DNA from: Pseudomonas fluorescens
GTDB taxonomy: Bacteria > Pseudomonadota > Gammaproteobacteria > Pseudomonadales > Pseudomonadaceae
NCBI RefSeq assembly: GCF_001648775.1
Contig: NZ_LVEJ01000022.1
Location: 83,090 to 147,089, forward strand
Reading direction: 5' to 3'
Length of the DNA: 64,000 nucleotides
Shown here: piece by piece, positions 60,438 to 64,000 of the stretch
Numbering within the stretch: the first letter of the stretch is position 1
How the letters are laid out: each line of letters opens with the position of its first letter
Made by a program: the position numbers and the translations under genes
Notes under the pieces: model-generated
Told to the model about the DNA's origin: nothing
Database searches by the model: none
Seen by the model: the letters and a program-made list of their open reading frames with translations, nothing else

Positions 60438-63400
60438 GTGCGTGCCCCTTCGCTGGACAATGAACGCCATGGCGCTTCAAACAAAGGACGATACAAAGCA
60501 TCGCACCAACCAGAGAATGTTTCGTCCGCGAGCAAGGCGTCGAAGTCGGCGAATTGTCGGGACAACGCAGGACTCTCGCGGCGCTCGCCTTCGCTGGTCT
60601 GCCCGTCACCTTCGTAGGCTTTACGGGCAGCCGCTTCGGCCTTGAGCGGGTCGGTCTGAGCCAGCCAGGCGAACGCGGTTTTTACGGCGATCGGCAGCGG
60701 CTGACGCATGCCTGCTTGCCAGGCGAGCAGCAGATCGCCAAGCAAACGCGATGCGCGGTCCTGCGCCATAGGTTCAAGCAGCAATGTGTCGTCACTGGCG
60801 ACCAATGCCGTACTCAACGACAGTCCGCTGGCGCAGGCGACAAGATGGTTTACCCATGGTTTGGTCAGCCGATGCCATTTGCGACTTTTGATCGAGCCGA
60901 TGCTGTTGGGAATGGTCGTCACCGACAACAGGCCGCCGTCAGCGCGCTGGTGAAGGCTGGATAGCCAGCCTTCAATACGCAAGCCTTGCAGCTCGAGACT
61001 GACCGGGATTGCACTGGTCAGCGGCGTCGGCCACAGCACCAGTAACTGTTGATAACGTTGCAACAGATCCGGAAGCGGCTCGATCAATTCACGCTGCAGA
61101 CATTCGCCGAAGCCGGCCATCGGTAACAACCCGCTGTTTTGCAGGCGTCGGGCCTGAGCTTCAAGTGCCTGCTCGACGTTGTCCGGTTGCCGCAGAGCCG
61201 CCTCGAGCAGACTGTCGCTGAGCGTATAGCGCTGCAATGCATCAAGCACAAAAGGTTCTTCATCGGCCAGCGGAGCATCGGCGGCTTCGAAATACACTTT
61301 GAGTCGTTGCGTGAAGAAATGCCGTACCGGGTTGCGTAGAAAATCCTGTAGCAGCGCCAGGCTCAGAGGCTCTTCCTGAATAAAGGGTGTCAGCAATTGC
61401 GTGTTGCCGGATGGCGCGTGCTGTTGATGTAACACCTGCCATTCACTGGCATAGCTGAACAACTGATCGCCTTCATGGAAATAGCGCGCGCTGAACGGTT
61501 GCAGCGGATGCTCTTCGGTCATGGCGCTCAACAGATCCTGACTTTCGTCGAGCAGCCGCCAGCCGCTGGCGAGGTGATCACGCAACTGACCAATGAGCAC
61601 CGACGCCGGCCGCTCGCTGTTGTCGCGAATGCTGCGGCCGACCCAACTGACGTACAGCTGATTGCGTGCGGACAAGAGCGCTTCGAGCAACAGATAGCGA
61701 TCATCTTCACGGCGGGAGCGGTCGCCAGGGCGGTAGTCGCTGCCCATCAGATCGAAATCCAGCGGCGGTTGCGCACGAGGATAATCGCCGTCGTTCATGC
61801 CCAGCAAACAGACCAATTTGAAGGGAATGGCACGCATCGGCATCAGCGTGCAGAAGTTCACCGCACCGGCCAGAAAACGCTGAGACAAACGGCCCTGATC
61901 CAGGCCGGCGAGCCAGGCCTCACGCACAACTGTCAACGGTAGTTCGTCCACCAGCCCGACCGACTCACAGGTCTCCAGCCAGGTTTCGCGAAGCTCTTCC
62001 AGTTGGGTCAGCAAGTAGTCGTCATGCTCATTACTGGCCTTGAAAAATAACTGCATCAGCGTCTGCAGTCGCTGGCCCCACTCTTTGGGTTGGGCCGCTT
62101 GCGTGAGCGCCTGGTGAGCGAGCTCCAGTGCATCGAGCAACGCCACCAACGGCCCGATCAGTGCGGCATCAAGGCCACCGATTTCATCATAGGGTTCGAT
62201 ACCTGCGCAGGCACTGGCGCTGCCAACCGCGTAACCCAGGAGCATTCGGCGCAGGCCGAAGTGCCAGCTATTTTGCTCGAGCTCATCCGGCAGCCCGAGC
62301 CCGGCGCGTTGCTCGGCGTTCATGCCCCAGCGGACACCTGCACCTTCGATCCAGCGGTGCAATGTCGGCAAGTCACGCTCCTCCACGCCGAAGCGGGCAC
62401 GCAGCGCGGGAACGTCGAGCAGGTCGAGGATCTCACTGACCGGGAAACGACTGTCCGGCAATTTGAGCAGGTGTTCGACGGCGATCAGTAAAGGGTCGCG
62501 ACCACGTTGCCCCTGGTCGGCCAACGTGAACGGAATGAAGCGTGGATCATGTCGATCGAGTTGACCGAAAACAGCACGGATGTGGGGTGCATAGCTATCG
62601 ACATCCGGCACCATGACGATCACGTCGCGAGGGCGCAGGTCCGGGTTGGCGCTGAAACGTGCGAGAAGCTGATCGTGAAGAATTTCGACCTCACGCTGAG
62701 CACTGTGGGCTACGTGAAAACGGATTGATTGATCTTTCGCCAGATCTACCGCTGGCCAGCGCTCGCGGGTCTCGTTGAGGGGGCGTAATTCGAGGATGTC
62801 ATTCTGCAGTTGATTGAGCAGGTTTTCTGGCTCGGTTTCGCTGAACAGGTCAATACGGCTATCGCGAAATGCTGCGCGGTAGCTGTTGGGATCGTCATAG
62901 CTGTCGAGCAGGTTGATGTAGTCGCGACCTTGCTTGCCCCAGGCCGCCAATAGGGGGTGGGCGTGCTGATGCAGGGTTTCCGGGTCAAGCACGACGGGCA
63001 TTCCGCTTTTGCGCGATTGCCGCTTGTATTGGTGACGCAGCAAGTCCTTGTCGGCGACGATGTCGGCCCAGTGGTGACGGCAAGGGTTGTGCACACACAG
63101 CAGAACCTGACTGAAACGCGCGAGCCCGGCCAGCGCTTCAAGCACTTGCGCGGGCAGCGAGGAAATCCCGAAAACAATCACTCGCGAGGGTAGCCCCTGC
63201 GGTGCCTCTGTGAGGCTGTTGATGCGTTCAATGAATCGCTGATGAACGCCGGCACGACTCTGCGCCATACCCTGTTCGCCCACGTCATCGAGCAATGCAC
63301 GCCACAATTCGGCTTGCCAGCAACTGGTCGGTGGCAGAGGTTTTACTTCGCCCCTGACATTTCGCAGTTGGTGCCGCCCTTCGGCCCAATCCTCGAGCCA

Positions 63401-63886
63401 GTCGGCGCGATAGACCTGATATTGGTCGAAGAGATCCGCCAGACGCTCGGATAGCTGATAGCGCTTGCGCAAGTCGGTGTCGTGGGTGAGGAAGCGTTGC
63501 AACGGCTCAAAATGCGCGCGATCAATAACCTGGGGTAACAATCGCATCAGACGCCAGGTCAGCGGTGCCTTATCGAGCAGGGATTTGGCCGGAATTTCTT
63601 CTCGTCCAAGAACCATGCGGTAGAGCTGCCACATGAAGCTGCCAGGTAATTGCACGTCAATCGCAGCGGCGATGCCGCAACCGCCGAGGTCGTCTTCCTC
63701 AGGGTCTTCAGCCAGCGCCAATTTTAGCCACTGAGCAATGCCGTTGCTCTGCACCAACGCAATTTCGTTTTCCAGGGGTGCTAGCGGATAGCGCCGCATG
63801 ATGCTGATCACAAGGCTGCGCAGTTCGTCCAGGCTGTTGCTCTGGACCACCATGAATGCAGCGTTGAGGGACTGGGCGTCCGGCAT
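60434..63886 (-). CDS. recC: Exodeoxyribonuclease V gamma subunit RecC
   Basis: The 1150-residue subunit recognises Chi-like sites and guides the RecB and RecD helicases. It has the RecC start VVQSNSLDELRSLVISIMRRYPL, ALVQSNGIAQWLKLALAED, and MVPDVDSYAPHIRAVFG, with inactive helicase-like and nuclease-like domains. AAGGAAG precedes the ATG at 63886, which is preferred over 63910. It is the first gene of the coupled recCBD operon. Confidence 0.95.
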   Translation of the reverse strand: MPDAQSLNAAFMVVQSNSLDELRSLVISIMRRYPLAPLENEIALVQSNGIAQWLKLALAEDPEEDDLGGCGIAAAIDVQLPGSFMWQLYRMVLGREEIPAKSLLDKAPLTWRLMRLLPQVIDRAHFEPLQRFLTHDTDLRKRYQLSERLADLFDQYQVYRADWLEDWAEGRHQLRNVRGEVKPLPPTSCWQAELWRALLDDVGEQGMAQSRAGVHQRFIERINSLTEAPQGLPSRVIVFGISSLPAQVLEALAGLARFSQVLLCVHNPCRHHWADIVADKDLLRHQYKRQSRKSGMPVVLDPETLHQHAHPLLAAWGKQGRDYINLLDSYDDPNSYRAAFRDSRIDLFSETEPENLLNQLQNDILELRPLNETRERWPAVDLAKDQSIRFHVAHSAQREVEILHDQLLARFSANPDLRPRDVIVMVPDVDSYAPHIRAVFGQLDRHDPRFIPFTLADQGQRGRDPLLIAVEHLLKLPDSRFPVSEILDLLDVPALRARFGVEERDLPTLHRWIEGAGVRWGMNAEQRAGLGLPDELEQNSWHFGLRRMLLGYAVGSASACAGIEPYDEIGGLDAALIGPLVALLDALELAHQALTQAAQPKEWGQRLQTLMQLFFKASNEHDDYLLTQLEELRETWLETCESVGLVDELPLTVVREAWLAGLDQGRLSQRFLAGAVNFCTLMPMRAIPFKLVCLLGMNDGDYPRAQPPLDFDLMGSDYRPGDRSRREDDRYLLLEALLSARNQLYVSWVGRSIRDNSERPASVLIGQLRDHLASGWRLLDESQDLLSAMTEEHPLQPFSARYFHEGDQLFSYASEWQVLHQQHAPSGNTQLLTPFIQEEPLSLALLQDFLRNPVRHFFTQRLKVYFEAADAPLADEEPFVLDALQRYTLSDSLLEAALRQPDNVEQALEAQARRLQNSGLLPMAGFGECLQRELIEPLPDLLQRYQQLLVLWPTPLTSAIPVSLELQGLRIEGWLSSLHQRADGGLLSVTTIPNSIGSIKSRKWHRLTKPWVNHLVACASGLSLSTALVASDDTLLLEPMAQDRASRLLGDLLLAWQAGMRQPLPIAVKTAFAWLAQTDPLKAEAAARKAYEGDGQTSEGERRESPALSRQFADFDALLADETFSGWCDALYRPLFEAPWRSLSSEGART

Positions 63887-64000
63887 AAAGGCTTCCTTGG
63901 AAAAGTACAAAAGCTAGGGCAGAACCTTAGCATTGTCGGCAGGTTGTGGCAGCCGGACGACGTCCGCGAATGCTGTAAGAACTTTCCTGCGGGCAAAACA

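Noticed and set aside
63887..64000. A gene upstream of recC at the window edge.
   Set aside because: Only 114 bases remain, with no start codon plus ribosome site; it probably holds the recCBD promoter.

Overview
The window reads as a chromosomal segment of a Pseudomonas, most likely of the P. fluorescens group. The inference rests on the gene families present (lldP-lutABC-dld, yfiBNR, mmsAB, recCBD with ATGA overlaps, an McpS-like chemoreceptor), the Pseudomonas-type tmRNA, and many REP pairs of the GTGGGAGCGAGCTTGCTCGC type. There are no rRNA or tRNA genes, no CRISPR array, no transposase and no integrase.

Layout. 1-6307 is a lactate oxidation operon (permease end, LutABC, iron-sulfur D-lactate dehydrogenase). 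A small exported protein and tmRNA (6812-7200) follow. 7201-12119 is an accessory block next to tmRNA: a zinc-ribbon protein and a one-helix membrane peptide, each preceded by the same 19-bp palindromic box, then a WYL regulator, a glycine-rich helical membrane protein, a membrane protein with an HNH-nuclease-like motif, and a small cysteine-cluster protein. 12365-22660 holds a PliG-like periplasmic protein, a TPR-like exported protein, two acetyltransferases, an envelope group (ArnT-like transferase, PAP2 phosphatase, Ais-like phosphatase) and a chemoreceptor. 22806-23686 is a HigBA toxin-antitoxin pair.

23843-34917 looks like one catabolic locus. An AraC regulator diverges from an AGPS-like FAD enzyme, a GlpD-like dehydrogenase and an FGGY kinase, followed on the same strand by a secreted zinc phospholipase C-like protein and DUF1302/DUF1329 envelope proteins. 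I infer use of a phospholipid or ether lipid. 34926-35240 is a nested-palindrome repeat. 35250-41493 holds a compact operon starting with a NodU/TobZ-type carbamoyltransferase (with MFS transporter, HAD phosphatase, YdcF-like protein and D-aminoacylase-like hydrolase) and a VOC protein.

42037-48485 is a set of redox and regulatory genes (SDR, LysR regulators, MdaB, a YgiN-like monooxygenase, a TauE/SafE permease, a quinone-reductase-like protein, MerR, a cupin). 48648-52183 is the valine-degradation pair mmsAB with a divergent LysR gene. 52180-54520 is the cyclic-di-GMP module yfiBNR. 54640-63886 is recCBD.

The two most novel-looking loci are the tmRNA-linked WYL/HNH block, a candidate defence or stress system, and the putative lipid-catabolism locus. 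Functions for both are inferred from motifs and context, not shown.
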